A model generated the notes under the pieces. That model was not told the DNA's origin. It saw only the letters and a program-made list of their open reading frames with translations, and did no database searches. 64,000 nt of DNA from an uncultured Eubacterium sp. (lineage in GTDB: Bacteria; Bacillota; Clostridia; Peptostreptococcales; Anaerovoracaceae), in NCBI GenBank assembly GCA_946555345.1, contig CAMNSS010000015.1, positions 1 through 64,000 of the forward strand. The letters are read 5' to 3'. Made by a program: the position numbers and the translations under genes. Positions 31,963-41,221 of the stretch are shown here, in pieces (position 1 is the first letter of the stretch; each line of letters opens with the position of its first letter).

Positions 31963-32847
31963 TTATAGCACCATAGAAAAGCGTTTGCAAGAATTTTTTG
32001 AAAATTGTTGCAAAAAATTTTCAAGCTTTCGTGCAAGTTCCTCCTGGCTGCCCGAATTATCGATAATGATATCGGATTTTGCCTTTTTTTCATCATCGCT
32101 TAACTGGCTGTTGATCCTGTCCCGGACTTCCCGCTCAGTCACGCCATCACGGCTGCATACCCGGCGGATGCGCGCCGCCTCATCTGCAACGAACAATAAA
32201 ACCAAATCGCATCGTTCATCAAGTCCTGCTTCAAAGAGAAGCGGCGCATCCAGGAGGATGCCAATGGGGTTTTCCACGCCCGTTACCGCCCGTTCTCCGC
32301 TAAGTATCTCATCCGCATCGGTCTTGCGTTTCGTTTCTGCGCCGGGTGCGCCAGCCTTGTAAACTGCACTCCCCTGCACACCCACAGCTTCACCCGCATC
32401 CGCAGCGGCCTCACAATCCGCTCTCCTGCGCATACGCATCATTTTATCTGTATGCGCCGTTTCATCCATCCCCGCCGCAGCGGCCGCTTTCCGAAGCGCA
32501 TCGATCTGTGCATCAATCTCCGCAATAATCGCCTGAAACATCACCCGGTCCAGTTCCCGCTTCCGCTCTTTATCGGTAAACACGAGGGAGGCCAGCGCCG
32601 CCCGGTCCAAGCTGCCGTCGGGATGCAAAATTTCGACACCTTCTTTGCCAAACTGGCCGGAAGGCCCGAACAAACCGTCCAGCACAGACAGCATTGGACT
32701 GCCATCGGAAGTGATGCACCGGCTGATCGCATCAGCGTCTATATGCGCAAACCCTCTTCCCTTTAAATATTCTGCGGCGGTGGATTTTCCCGTACCGATC
32801 CCGCCTGTCAAGCCCACGACCCGAAATTTCTGTTCCATCCGTTCCAT
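31963..32847 (-). CDS. coaE: Dephospho-CoA kinase with ~70-aa low-complexity insertion
   Basis: VVGLTGGIGTGKSTAAEYL; HIDADAISR; LLDAPLLFEAGLDERCD. Confidence 0.92.
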   Translation of the reverse strand: MERMEQKFRVVGLTGGIGTGKSTAAEYLKGRGFAHIDADAISRCITSDGSPMLSVLDGLFGPSGQFGKEGVEILHPDGSLDRAALASLVFTDKERKRELDRVMFQAIIAEIDAQIDALRKAAAAAGMDETAHTDKMMRMRRRADCEAAADAGEAVGVQGSAVYKAGAPGAETKRKTDADEILSGERAVTGVENPIGILLDAPLLFEAGLDERCDLVLLFVADEAARIRRVCSRDGVTEREVRDRINSQLSDDEKKAKSDIIIDNSGSQEELARKLENFLQQFSKNSCKRFSMVL

Positions 32848-32929
32848 CTGCTGTATTCCTCTCCTGCCTCAACCGCTTTCCCGCAAATCATGCATCCTGA
32901 CGGAAATGCAATTTCTTTTAAAAGCGCGC

Positions 32930-35596
32930 CTACTTTAACTCATACCAGTTCGCACCCTCGTTCAAATCGGCCTTTAGCTTTACCGCCAGCTCGTAGGCAG
33001 CTTCCATATTTTCCACCAGCAGCATTTCGACCGTTTCCTTTTCGTCCGCATACGTATTGATGATCAATTCATCGTGTACCTGCAAAATAAGCCTTGACTT
33101 TAAGCCTCGCTCCTTGAGCGCATGATGCACCTTAATCATGGCGATTTTAATGATATCAGCGGCGCTTCCCTGGATCGGCGTATTCATCGCCAGCCGCTCG
33201 CCGATCTGCCGCACCATGTATGCCGATGCTTTGATTTCCTTGATATAACGTTTTCTGCCCATCACGGTCGTCACATAACCATGCTCCTTGCAAAATTCCA
33301 CCTGTTCGTCCATAAACGCTTTTACGGCAGCGTGCTTATTGAAATACGCCTTGATGTATTCATCGGCATCCTTCCTAGTGATGTGCAGTTCCGTAGAAAG
33401 CCCAAATGCGCTCATGCCATAGATTACGCCGAAGTTGACCGCCTTCGCGCGGCTTCTTTCCTCCACGGTAATTTCATCCTCGGAAACACCTAATACATTG
33501 GCCGCTGTCGCGCGGTGGATATCCTCGCCATTGTTAAACGCAGCAATTAACGCATCGTCCTTCGACATATGCGCCAAAACCCGCAGCTCGATCTGCGAAT
33601 AATCCGCACCAACCAATACGCAATTTTCGTTATCGGGGATAAACGCCTTCCGCAGCTGCCGCCCCAGCTCCTGCCTGATGGGGATGTTTTGCAGATTCGG
33701 CTCGGTGCAGCTGATCCGCCCCGTCGTCGTCACCGTCTGGTTGAAATGTGCATGCACCTTTCCATCCTCCGCATTGATGAGCGGAAGCAGACCGTCGATA
33801 TACGTGCTTTTCAGCTTCGCCAGCGTCCGGTACTCCAGCACCGCAGGGACGATCGGATGCTTGTCCTTGATCCGTTCCAGGATATCCGCACTCGTCGAAT
33901 ACCCCCGCTTGGTCTTTTTCCCCGCTTCCAGGCCGAGCTTTTCAAACAGGATGTCCCCTAGTTGAAACGGCGAATTTAAGTTAAAGGTTTCCCCCGCCAT
34001 ATCGTAGATGGAGGCGGAAAGCGCATCGATTTCCGCCGTCAGCGCTTCTCCAAACCGCACCAGCTCGTCCCTGTTGACGTTGAACCCCTCGCGTTCCATC
34101 GCCGCCATGACGAGGATCAGCGGCAGCTCAATCGTATAAAACACCTGTTCCAGGTTTTCCCGTGCCAGGTTTTTCGCCTGGATCTCTTTCAAGTTGAGAA
34201 TCGCCGAACAGACGCGGAATCCATAATCCATGAACGATTTTACGGTATCCGTAAACATTTCCACCTGACCGTTATTTGCCAGAAAATCCGCTTCCTCTTC
34301 CACCGTGGCGTGAAGGTATTCGTTGGAAAGCGCCGCCAAGCTGTAATTGCTCCTTCCCGAGTCCAGCACGTACTGTGCCACAGCGGTATCAAAGGCGGTA
34401 TCGAAGCTGTCCGCACCGCTGCACAGCAACATATGGTAGTCGCGTTTCAGCTCATGCCCTGCAAAGGATGTCTCTTGCGACGCCAGCCAAGGGATGAAGC
34501 CGTGCAGCTTCTGGTAATCAAAGTAATAGTATTTCCCTCCATTAAAAGCGGCGATTCCTTCTATTGCAGGCTTTGCCAAATGATTGTTGTCGCCCAGCAC
34601 TTTGAGGATCGTTTCCCCCGTAAAGGCAAGCCCTTCCAGCATATCGTCACGGTCCACCAGAATCTGCGCAAAAGAAGACGTATCGATAAAACTCTCTGGC
34701 TGCGCCGTCTCTTCTGGTGAAAAATCAGTCTTTCCAATATTGAGCTTTTTCAAAAACTTGTTAAATTCCAGCTTTGTATAGATGTCCGCCAAGGCATGAT
34801 AGTCCGGCTCAACCAGCCGAAATTCCTCAAAATCGATCTCGATGGGGACATACACGTTAATCGTCGCAAGCCGCTTGCTCATTACCGCCAGCTGCACATT
34901 TTCCTCCACCTTTGTCTTTAGCCCAGCGGGCGTGACGCTGTCTACGTTTTCGATGAGGTTTTCCACGCTGCCGTATTCCTTGATCAGCTTGGTTGCAGTC
35001 TTTTCCCCTACGCCCGGAATGCCCGGGATATTGTCGGACTTATCGCCCATAAGGCCCTTAAAATCGATAAACTGCTGCGGCGTAAACCCGTATTTATCGA
35101 TCATCGCCTGCCTGTCATACAGCTCAAATTCGGACACGCCTTTTTTCGTAAAGATGATGCTGGTAACATCGGTCGCCAGCTGCAGCTCGTCCTTATCGCC
35201 CGTGATGATATACGGTTTCAGCCCCGCAGCTTCCGCCTCCCGCGCAATCGTGCCGATAATGTCGTCAGCCTCAAAGCCTTCCTGCTCGATCTGTTTAATG
35301 TGCATCGCTTTCAGGATATCTTTTAAAAGCGGAATCTGCATCGCCAATTCCGGCGGCATTTTCTTGCGCCCTGCCTTGTAATCTTCAAATTCCTTATGCC
35401 GGAAGGTCGGCGCTTTCATATCAAAAGCGATTCCCATGTATTCCGGTTCATAGTCCCGCCTGATCTTATCGAGCATATTCAGAAAACCGAATATCCCATG
35501 GGTAAAAATACCATCCCGCGTGATCATCGGATTGCGCATGGCATAATACGCCCGATTGATTAAACTGTTCCCATCGATTATGGCGATGTTTTTCAT
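32930..35596 (-). CDS. polA: DNA polymerase I
   Basis: 5'-3' exo domain, palm motifs DYSQIELRVLAHMSKD, QVHDELI. Confidence 0.97.
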   Translation of the reverse strand: MKNIAIIDGNSLINRAYYAMRNPMITRDGIFTHGIFGFLNMLDKIRRDYEPEYMGIAFDMKAPTFRHKEFEDYKAGRKKMPPELAMQIPLLKDILKAMHIKQIEQEGFEADDIIGTIAREAEAAGLKPYIITGDKDELQLATDVTSIIFTKKGVSEFELYDRQAMIDKYGFTPQQFIDFKGLMGDKSDNIPGIPGVGEKTATKLIKEYGSVENLIENVDSVTPAGLKTKVEENVQLAVMSKRLATINVYVPIEIDFEEFRLVEPDYHALADIYTKLEFNKFLKKLNIGKTDFSPEETAQPESFIDTSSFAQILVDRDDMLEGLAFTGETILKVLGDNNHLAKPAIEGIAAFNGGKYYYFDYQKLHGFIPWLASQETSFAGHELKRDYHMLLCSGADSFDTAFDTAVAQYVLDSGRSNYSLAALSNEYLHATVEEEADFLANNGQVEMFTDTVKSFMDYGFRVCSAILNLKEIQAKNLARENLEQVFYTIELPLILVMAAMEREGFNVNRDELVRFGEALTAEIDALSASIYDMAGETFNLNSPFQLGDILFEKLGLEAGKKTKRGYSTSADILERIKDKHPIVPAVLEYRTLAKLKSTYIDGLLPLINAEDGKVHAHFNQTVTTTGRISCTEPNLQNIPIRQELGRQLRKAFIPDNENCVLVGADYSQIELRVLAHMSKDDALIAAFNNGEDIHRATAANVLGVSEDEITVEERSRAKAVNFGVIYGMSAFGLSTELHITRKDADEYIKAYFNKHAAVKAFMDEQVEFCKEHGYVTTVMGRKRYIKEIKASAYMVRQIGERLAMNTPIQGSAADIIKIAMIKVHHALKERGLKSRLILQVHDELIINTYADEKETVEMLLVENMEAAYELAVKLKADLNEGANWYELK

Positions 35597-35623
35597 TCTC
35601 CTTCACTATCTCCTTTTCCCATG

Positions 35624-36439
35624 TTATCTCTTATAAACAAACCAATAACCCATCCCTACGAAAACACATCCGCCCACGATGTTTCCCAAGGTAACGGGAA
35701 TCAAGTTATTGATCAGAAAATTTCCAAAAGTCAAACCCGAAACATCCAGGCCGAGAAGCTGCACGAACGCCTCATTGCCAGATGCCAGGATGCCTGCCGG
35801 GACGAAATACATATTGGCAATGCTGTGTTCAAAGCCTGCCAGCACGAACAGCATGATGCAAAAATAAATCGCAAAGATCTTACCGATGGCTGTCTGTGCG
35901 CCGGTTGCCATCCATACGGCCAAGCACACCAGCCAGTTGCACATGATCCCCAGGACAAAAGCCCTGCTGAAATCAAGCCCAACTTTACCGACAGCCGTCT
36001 TAACCGTGACTGCGCCCAAAAGCCCGCCCGCACTTTCCAAAAGCCCGGAATAACTGACCATGAAGACGACAAGCATCGCCCCGATGAAATTTCCTATGTA
36101 TACGATAATCCAGTTCCGCAGCATTGCCGCCGCCTTGATCCGCTTACCGAGCAGCCCCGTTATCATCAGGCAGTTACCGGTAAACAATTCCGCCCCGCAC
36201 AAAACGACCATCATCAGCCCGACCGGAAACACCATGGCCGACACCAGCCTGCCCAACCCAAAGGTCGCTGCATCGGCCGTCAAATTGAAAGACGCCATCG
36301 TAGACGCATAAGCGCCAAACGATATGTATGCGCCCGCCATGACAGCCAAAAGCAACAGCTTCACAAATCCCCCCTCCGCCTTCGTAACGGCGGAATCCTC
36401 TACTTGCCTTAAAATCTCAGTTGATGTAAGCGCTTTCAA
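35624..36439 (-). CDS. Formate/nitrite transporter family protein
   Basis: FNT fold: VLCGAELFTGNCLMI; NWIIVYIGNFIGAM; LGIMCNWLVCLAVWMA. Confidence 0.9.
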   Translation of the reverse strand: MKALTSTEILRQVEDSAVTKAEGGFVKLLLLAVMAGAYISFGAYASTMASFNLTADAATFGLGRLVSAMVFPVGLMMVVLCGAELFTGNCLMITGLLGKRIKAAAMLRNWIIVYIGNFIGAMLVVFMVSYSGLLESAGGLLGAVTVKTAVGKVGLDFSRAFVLGIMCNWLVCLAVWMATGAQTAIGKIFAIYFCIMLFVLAGFEHSIANMYFVPAGILASGNEAFVQLLGLDVSGLTFGNFLINNLIPVTLGNIVGGCVFVGMGYWFVYKR

Positions 36440-36474
36440 TCCTTTAGTCTCCTCTTAACCATATGAATCTTAAA

Positions 36475-36511
36475 ATTGCCTGCATGACAATTTATGTCAC
36501 GCAGGCAATAT
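36475..36511. terminator. Terminator between htpG and the FNT gene
   Basis: ATTGCCTGCATGACA-ATTTA-TGTCACGCAGGCAAT, T-run on the minus strand. Confidence 0.75.
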
Positions 36512-36526
36512 TTTATCACATCAAAT

Positions 36527-38428
36527 TTATTTTGTCATTAACCGGCATACGGAATTTGAAAATGCGACTGGATCTTCGATCGGCAGTCCTTCGATCAAAA
36601 GCGCCTGGTCGTAAAGCAGCGCCGCATAATCCTTTACAATATCTTTGTCGCTTTCATACGACTTGCGGAGCGTTTCCAAGATCGGATGCTTGGCGTTGAT
36701 TTCCAGCACCCGCTCGGCCTGCACCTTTTCGTCCGTCGGCATGGAGTTGAGTACCTTTTCCATCTCTATGGAAAGCCCGCCTTTTGCGGTGAGGCATACA
36801 GGGTGGCTTTTGAGCCGCTGGGAAAGACGCACCTCGGCAACCTTTCCATCGAGAGCCTCCTTCATGTATTCTAACATATCCTTGCTTTCCTCTGCCTGCT
36901 TTTCCGCTTCTTCCTTTTCTTCCTTGCTCTCTTCGATGTCCAAATCCTCGGCTGAAACGGATTTGAATTGTTTTTCATCAAATTCCCGCAGCATCTGGAT
37001 GGCAAATTCATCAATATCGTCCGTAAGGTAAAGGATTTCATAGCCCTTATCCTTCAAAAGCTCCGTCTGCGGCAGCTTGTCGATTTTATCGGTCGTCTCG
37101 CCGCTGGCGTAATAGATGTATTTCTGGTCCGGCTTCATCCTGCTGACGTATTCCGAAAGCGTCACCAGCGCCTTTTCCTGTGAGGAATAGAACATCACCA
37201 GATCCTGCAAGATTTCTTTATGTGCGCCGAAGCCTTCATAAAGGCCGTATTTGAGCTGCAAACCGAAGTTCTTGAAAAATTCCACGTACTTTTCCCGGTC
37301 GGTATTGCACATCGCCAAAAGCTCGCTCTTGATCTTCTTTTCCAGTCTCTGCGCGATTGCCTTGAGCTGCCTGTCATGCTGCAGCATTTCCCTGGAAATG
37401 TTCAGGGAAAGATCCTGTGAGTCAACAAGACCGCGGACGAAGCTGAAATAATCAGGCAAAAGGTCTGCACACTTGTCCATGATCATGACCCCGGACGAGT
37501 AGAGCTGCAAGCCCTTTTCAAAGTCCTTCGTATAGTAATTAAACGGCGCTTTCCCCGGAATGAACAATAAAGCGGTATAGCTTACGACACCCTCCACGTC
37601 GGTATGGATCACCTTTACTGGGTCGGCGTAATCGTAATATTTTTCCTGATAAAAATTATTGTAATCTTCATCCTTTAGCTCGCTTTTCGTCTTTTTCCAA
37701 AGCGGGATCATGCTGTTGAGCGTTTCAAGCTCCATATATGTTTCATATTCAGGTTTTTCATCCTCGCCTCCGTCTGTTTCCTTCGGCCTGGATTTCTCTA
37801 CCATCATTTGGATCGGATACCTGATGTAGTCCGAATATTTTTTGATCAGCCCTTTGATCTTATATTCGTCCAAAAATTCGCTATAGCGTTCGTCCTCTGT
37901 ATCCTCTTTGATGGTTAACGTAATTTCAGTACCGTTAACTTCCTTACCGACATCCTTGATGGTATAGCCATCTGCACCCGTGGATTCCCATTCATAAGCC
38001 TGGTCTTCGCCAAATGCCTTGCTGACTACGTTGACCTTGTCGCTGACCATGAAGGCGGAATAAAAGCCCACGCCAAACTGGCCGATAATATCGATTTCAT
38101 CCTTGTTTTCCATTTCTGCCTTAAAGTCAAGCGAGCCGCTCTTGGCAATCGTGCCGAGGTTCTTTTCCAGTTCCTCCTTCGTCATGCCCATCCCGTTATC
38201 GATGATTCGAAGCGTCCGCGCATCCTTGTCCGCTTCAATCGTGATCGTGAAATCATCCCGCGAAAAACCTGTGTTGCCGTCTGTCAGGCTGCGGTAGTAC
38301 AGCTTGTCTATCGCATCGCTGGCATTGGAAATCAGCTCACGCAAAAAAATTTCTTTATGCGTATAGATGGAATTGATCATTAAATCCAAAAGTCGTTTGG
38401 ATTCAGCCTTGAATTGTTTCTTTGCCAT
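36527..38428 (-). CDS. htpG: Molecular chaperone HtpG (Hsp90)
   Basis: [42 protein letters not shown]. Confidence 0.97.
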   Translation of the reverse strand: MAKKQFKAESKRLLDLMINSIYTHKEIFLRELISNASDAIDKLYYRSLTDGNTGFSRDDFTITIEADKDARTLRIIDNGMGMTKEELEKNLGTIAKSGSLDFKAEMENKDEIDIIGQFGVGFYSAFMVSDKVNVVSKAFGEDQAYEWESTGADGYTIKDVGKEVNGTEITLTIKEDTEDERYSEFLDEYKIKGLIKKYSDYIRYPIQMMVEKSRPKETDGGEDEKPEYETYMELETLNSMIPLWKKTKSELKDEDYNNFYQEKYYDYADPVKVIHTDVEGVVSYTALLFIPGKAPFNYYTKDFEKGLQLYSSGVMIMDKCADLLPDYFSFVRGLVDSQDLSLNISREMLQHDRQLKAIAQRLEKKIKSELLAMCNTDREKYVEFFKNFGLQLKYGLYEGFGAHKEILQDLVMFYSSQEKALVTLSEYVSRMKPDQKYIYYASGETTDKIDKLPQTELLKDKGYEILYLTDDIDEFAIQMLREFDEKQFKSVSAEDLDIEESKEEKEEAEKQAEESKDMLEYMKEALDGKVAEVRLSQRLKSHPVCLTAKGGLSIEMEKVLNSMPTDEKVQAERVLEINAKHPILETLRKSYESDKDIVKDYAALLYDQALLIEGLPIEDPVAFSNSVCRLMTK

Positions 38429-38705
38429 AAAAGTCTCTCCTCCGTATTTGAATCGTTTCTATTCTCTCTTGCCTGCGCCTATTGTCCTGGCTCGCACAAC
38501 CTGCATGGAGGTTGTATAGCGCTTCACCAACGCCCGCCGCATTCGCTTGCGCGCGGCTGGAACCGCCTTGCAAAACTCAATGTTGCGGGCTGCCTTGCAA
38601 GAAGATTCCCGCTTGCGTGCGGCTGTAACCGCCTTGTACAAGCTGCCCTCGGACTATGTCAAGCAACACCATGCCAATCATAAAACTATGGGCGCATTCG
38701 TTGAT

Positions 38706-38732
38706 TTGGCACTCACCGATATTGAGTGCTAA
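38706..38732. promoter_or_regulatory. CIRCE element (HrcA operator) upstream of htpG
   Basis: TTGGCACTC-ACCGATATT-GAGTGCTAA; one mismatch to TTAGCACTC-N9-GAGTGCTAA. Confidence 0.88.
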
Positions 38733-38826
38733 CAATATATTACGACAAAGAGAACCAGAAATCAAGGGGGTTTTGGAAAAATTTACGAAAATGCTTTTTC
38801 TCTCTCTTCTCCTATGATAATTTGTA

Positions 38827-38855
38827 TTGAATATATCAACCTGATCTGATATAAT
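38827..38855 (+). promoter_or_regulatory. Strong sigma-A-type promoter for candidate antisense RNA
   Basis: TTGAAT-N17-TATAAT. Confidence 0.75.
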
Positions 38856-38861
38856 TGGATC

Positions 38862-38948
38862 ATATCAGGAGAAAGTCGGAGAAACGGCTAACCGATTTTA
38901 GTCATGATGACCGCCACCTGGGTTCAAGCAAGGGCGGTCATTTTATTT
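38862..38948 (+). ncRNA. Candidate antisense RNA antitoxin (type I TA)
   Basis: Starts ~7 nt after the plus-strand TATAAT, ends at TGACCGCC..GGCGGTCA-TTTTATTT terminator (38908-38946) overlapping the 3' end of the small ORF on the other strand. Confidence 0.6.
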
Positions 38949-39006
38949 CCCGTACAATTCTGTACAGGATCAAAAGACAAATTACATCAAATATGTATTC
39001 TGCCAT
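38938..39006 (-). CDS. Candidate small hydrophobic type I toxin, 22 aa: MAEYIFDVICLLILYRIVREIK
   Basis: AAAGGAGTGGTGCAT-ATG start; hydrophobic core plus charged tail; stop codon inside the shared stem-loop. Not in the ORF track (too short). Confidence 0.6.
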   Translation of the reverse strand: MAEYIFDVICLLILYRIVREIK

Positions 39007-39085
39007 ATGCACCACTCCTTTCCCTAACCCCAACAGAGCCCTAAAAAGTGTGGCAAACCGCTTTGCTCATTATCCTGATATTTCC

Positions 39086-39114
39086 AAAATATCCTTTTAT
39101 TTCATATTTGTCAA
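39086..39114 (-). promoter_or_regulatory. Sigma-A-type promoter for the 22-aa ORF
   Basis: Minus strand TTGACA-N17-TATTTT. Confidence 0.7.
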
Positions 39115-39125
39115 CTTTTTCCACA

Positions 39126-39268
39126 CAAAAAATCCCGACATGCCGTCGAGGATATAATTCACACCCTATCTTGCAATAGGGGGGTGCCCTGTTCCCCGCT
39201 TCTGCCTTCCACTCGATGGAGGCTTGACATCCACGATGGGAAACGCGGACTCCCAATGTCGTTACGTA
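39126..39268 (-). ncRNA. Candidate structured ncRNA, possibly 6S-like
   Basis: Extended -10 TGCTATAAT at 39275-39280 (+flank); several hairpins (GACAUUGGGA..UCCCA..AUGUC; GCCUCCA..UGGAAGGC; CCCUAU..AUAGGG); ends UCCUCGACGGCAUGUCGGGAUUUUUU. The 3' part resembles the 6S 3' strand but the length is short for 6S. Confidence 0.45.
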
Positions 39269-39474
39269 GGTTGAATTATAGCACCTCAACGCACATTTCA
39301 GGATCTATTGTTAGTTTATGCTTTTTTCAGCGAAATAACCAGTCGAATCGTTTCTATATTTTTGTTTCAGTTTTTCGCTAGGTTTATTATAAATTCAGCA
39401 TACTGATTTTGCAAGCATTTTCGTAAGGATTCCCAATATTTCCAAGCTGCCGGGATTGCAAGATTGCACTAGGC

Positions 39475-41217
39475 TTACAGCATACTGGCGCGGTACAGCG
39501 CTGCATATTGCCCGTTCCGGGCCATCAGCTCCTCGTGCGTTCCCGCTTCTTTGATCTGCCCTTCATCCACTAGAATAATCCGGTCGACATTCTTGATGGT
39601 GGACAGCCTGTGGGCGATAATAATCGAAGTCCGCCCCTCCGCCAGCTTATCGAATGCCTGCTGGATCTTCGCCTCCGTAACGGTATCCAACGCAGAAGTT
39701 GCTTCATCCAAAATCAAAATCGGCGGGTTTTTGAGGAATATCCGCGCGATGGCGATCCGCTGTTTTTGCCCGCCCGACAAAAGCACGCCCCGCTCTCCCG
39801 TATACGTCTGGAATTTCTCAGGCATCTGCATGATATCGTCGTAGATTTCCGCCTTGCGGGCAGCATCCATCACCGCTTCATCGGAAGCCTCCGGCAACCC
39901 GTAACGGATATTTTCCATGATCGTATCGGCAAAGAGAAATACATCCTGCTGGATAATGCCGACGGCTCTTCGCAAATCTTCTTTGCGAATCTGGCGGACA
40001 TCGGTTCCATCGATCGCAACAAAGCCGCTGCTGACATCGTAGAAGCGCGGAATTAACTGGCAAAGCGTACTCTTGCCGCCACCCGAAGGACCTACGACGG
40101 CAACCGTTTTGCCGCCTTGTATCGTTAAATCGATGCCATGCAAAACTTCCGCCACGCCATCATATGTAAAATCGACATGATCCAGGCGGATATCGCCTTT
40201 TCCACAACGAAATACGGCTGGCTTCTGCGGATCTTTAATTTCCGGCGCAAGACGCATGATTTCGATAAACCTGGTAAGCCCCGCCCATCCGTTCATAAAC
40301 ATTTCCGTAAAGTTGGACAGCTTACGGATCGGGTTGATGAACGTGCTGACAAAGAGATAAAAAGTGATCAGATCCACATAATTCATCTGGTCCTTCATGA
40401 TCAGCCAACCGCCGCATGCCAAAATCGCCACGGGCATGATGCACAGGAAATATTCCAGCGATGAGTTAAACTGGCCGAACGCTTTGTAATTATCGCATTT
40501 TGCGGTTTTAAACTGCTCGTTGGCCTTGGCAAACTTTCCATAATCTGCCGCTTCATTGGCAAATGCCTTGGATGTCCTGATTCCCGATAAAGCCGATTCG
40601 ATTTCCCCGTTGATCTCCGCCATCTTTACCTTGACCTTCTTCGATGCCAGCACCATGCGTTTTCTGCAAAGGATCACGATAAAGAGGAAAATCGGAATGA
40701 TGACAACAATCAGCAAAGCGAGCTGCCACTGTATCGTAGCCATGATGATGACCGATCCTAAAATGGTGACGAAAGCGATAAACAAATCCTCCGGACCGTG
40801 GTGCGCCAGCTCCGTGATTTCAAAGAGATCCCCGGTCATGCGGTTCATGAGCTGCCCCGTTTTGTTGTTGTCAAAAAAACGGAAATCCAATGTCTGGATA
40901 TGGGAAAAGAGGTCGTCCCGCAGATCTGCTTCCACCCTGACGCCGAACATATGCCCCCAATAGGTGATGATGTAATTCATGGCGATCCGCAGCAAAAATG
41001 CCACGGCCACCAAGACCATCACCGTAAAAAACGTTTCATACTCCTTGCCGGGCAGCATATCGTACATCGCTTTTCTCGCAACCATCGGAAACGCTAAATC
41101 GATGAGGGAGGCCAGCAACGCACAGATCAGATCCAATAAAAATAACTTGTAATGCGGCCTGAAATAACTGAAAAATATCCGCATCGGCTTGCTGTTAAAG
41201 TTTTTGGCTGTTTTCAT
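39475..41217 (-). CDS. ABC transporter, fused permease/ATP-binding (exporter type)
   Basis: VAVVGPSGGGKSTLCQLIPRFYD; LLSGGQKQRIAIARIFLKNPPILILDEATSALD; 6-TM N-terminus. Confidence 0.93.
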   Translation of the reverse strand: MKTAKNFNSKPMRIFFSYFRPHYKLFLLDLICALLASLIDLAFPMVARKAMYDMLPGKEYETFFTVMVLVAVAFLLRIAMNYIITYWGHMFGVRVEADLRDDLFSHIQTLDFRFFDNNKTGQLMNRMTGDLFEITELAHHGPEDLFIAFVTILGSVIIMATIQWQLALLIVVIIPIFLFIVILCRKRMVLASKKVKVKMAEINGEIESALSGIRTSKAFANEAADYGKFAKANEQFKTAKCDNYKAFGQFNSSLEYFLCIMPVAILACGGWLIMKDQMNYVDLITFYLFVSTFINPIRKLSNFTEMFMNGWAGLTRFIEIMRLAPEIKDPQKPAVFRCGKGDIRLDHVDFTYDGVAEVLHGIDLTIQGGKTVAVVGPSGGGKSTLCQLIPRFYDVSSGFVAIDGTDVRQIRKEDLRRAVGIIQQDVFLFADTIMENIRYGLPEASDEAVMDAARKAEIYDDIMQMPEKFQTYTGERGVLLSGGQKQRIAIARIFLKNPPILILDEATSALDTVTEAKIQQAFDKLAEGRTSIIIAHRLSTIKNVDRIILVDEGQIKEAGTHEELMARNGQYAALYRASML

Positions 41218-41221
41218 CGCT

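Noticed and set aside
38459-38641. 60-aa minus-strand ORF with internal KAVxAARKR repeats in the htpG leader
   Set aside because: Repeat pattern is explained by the duplicated DNA element; no SD or family match.
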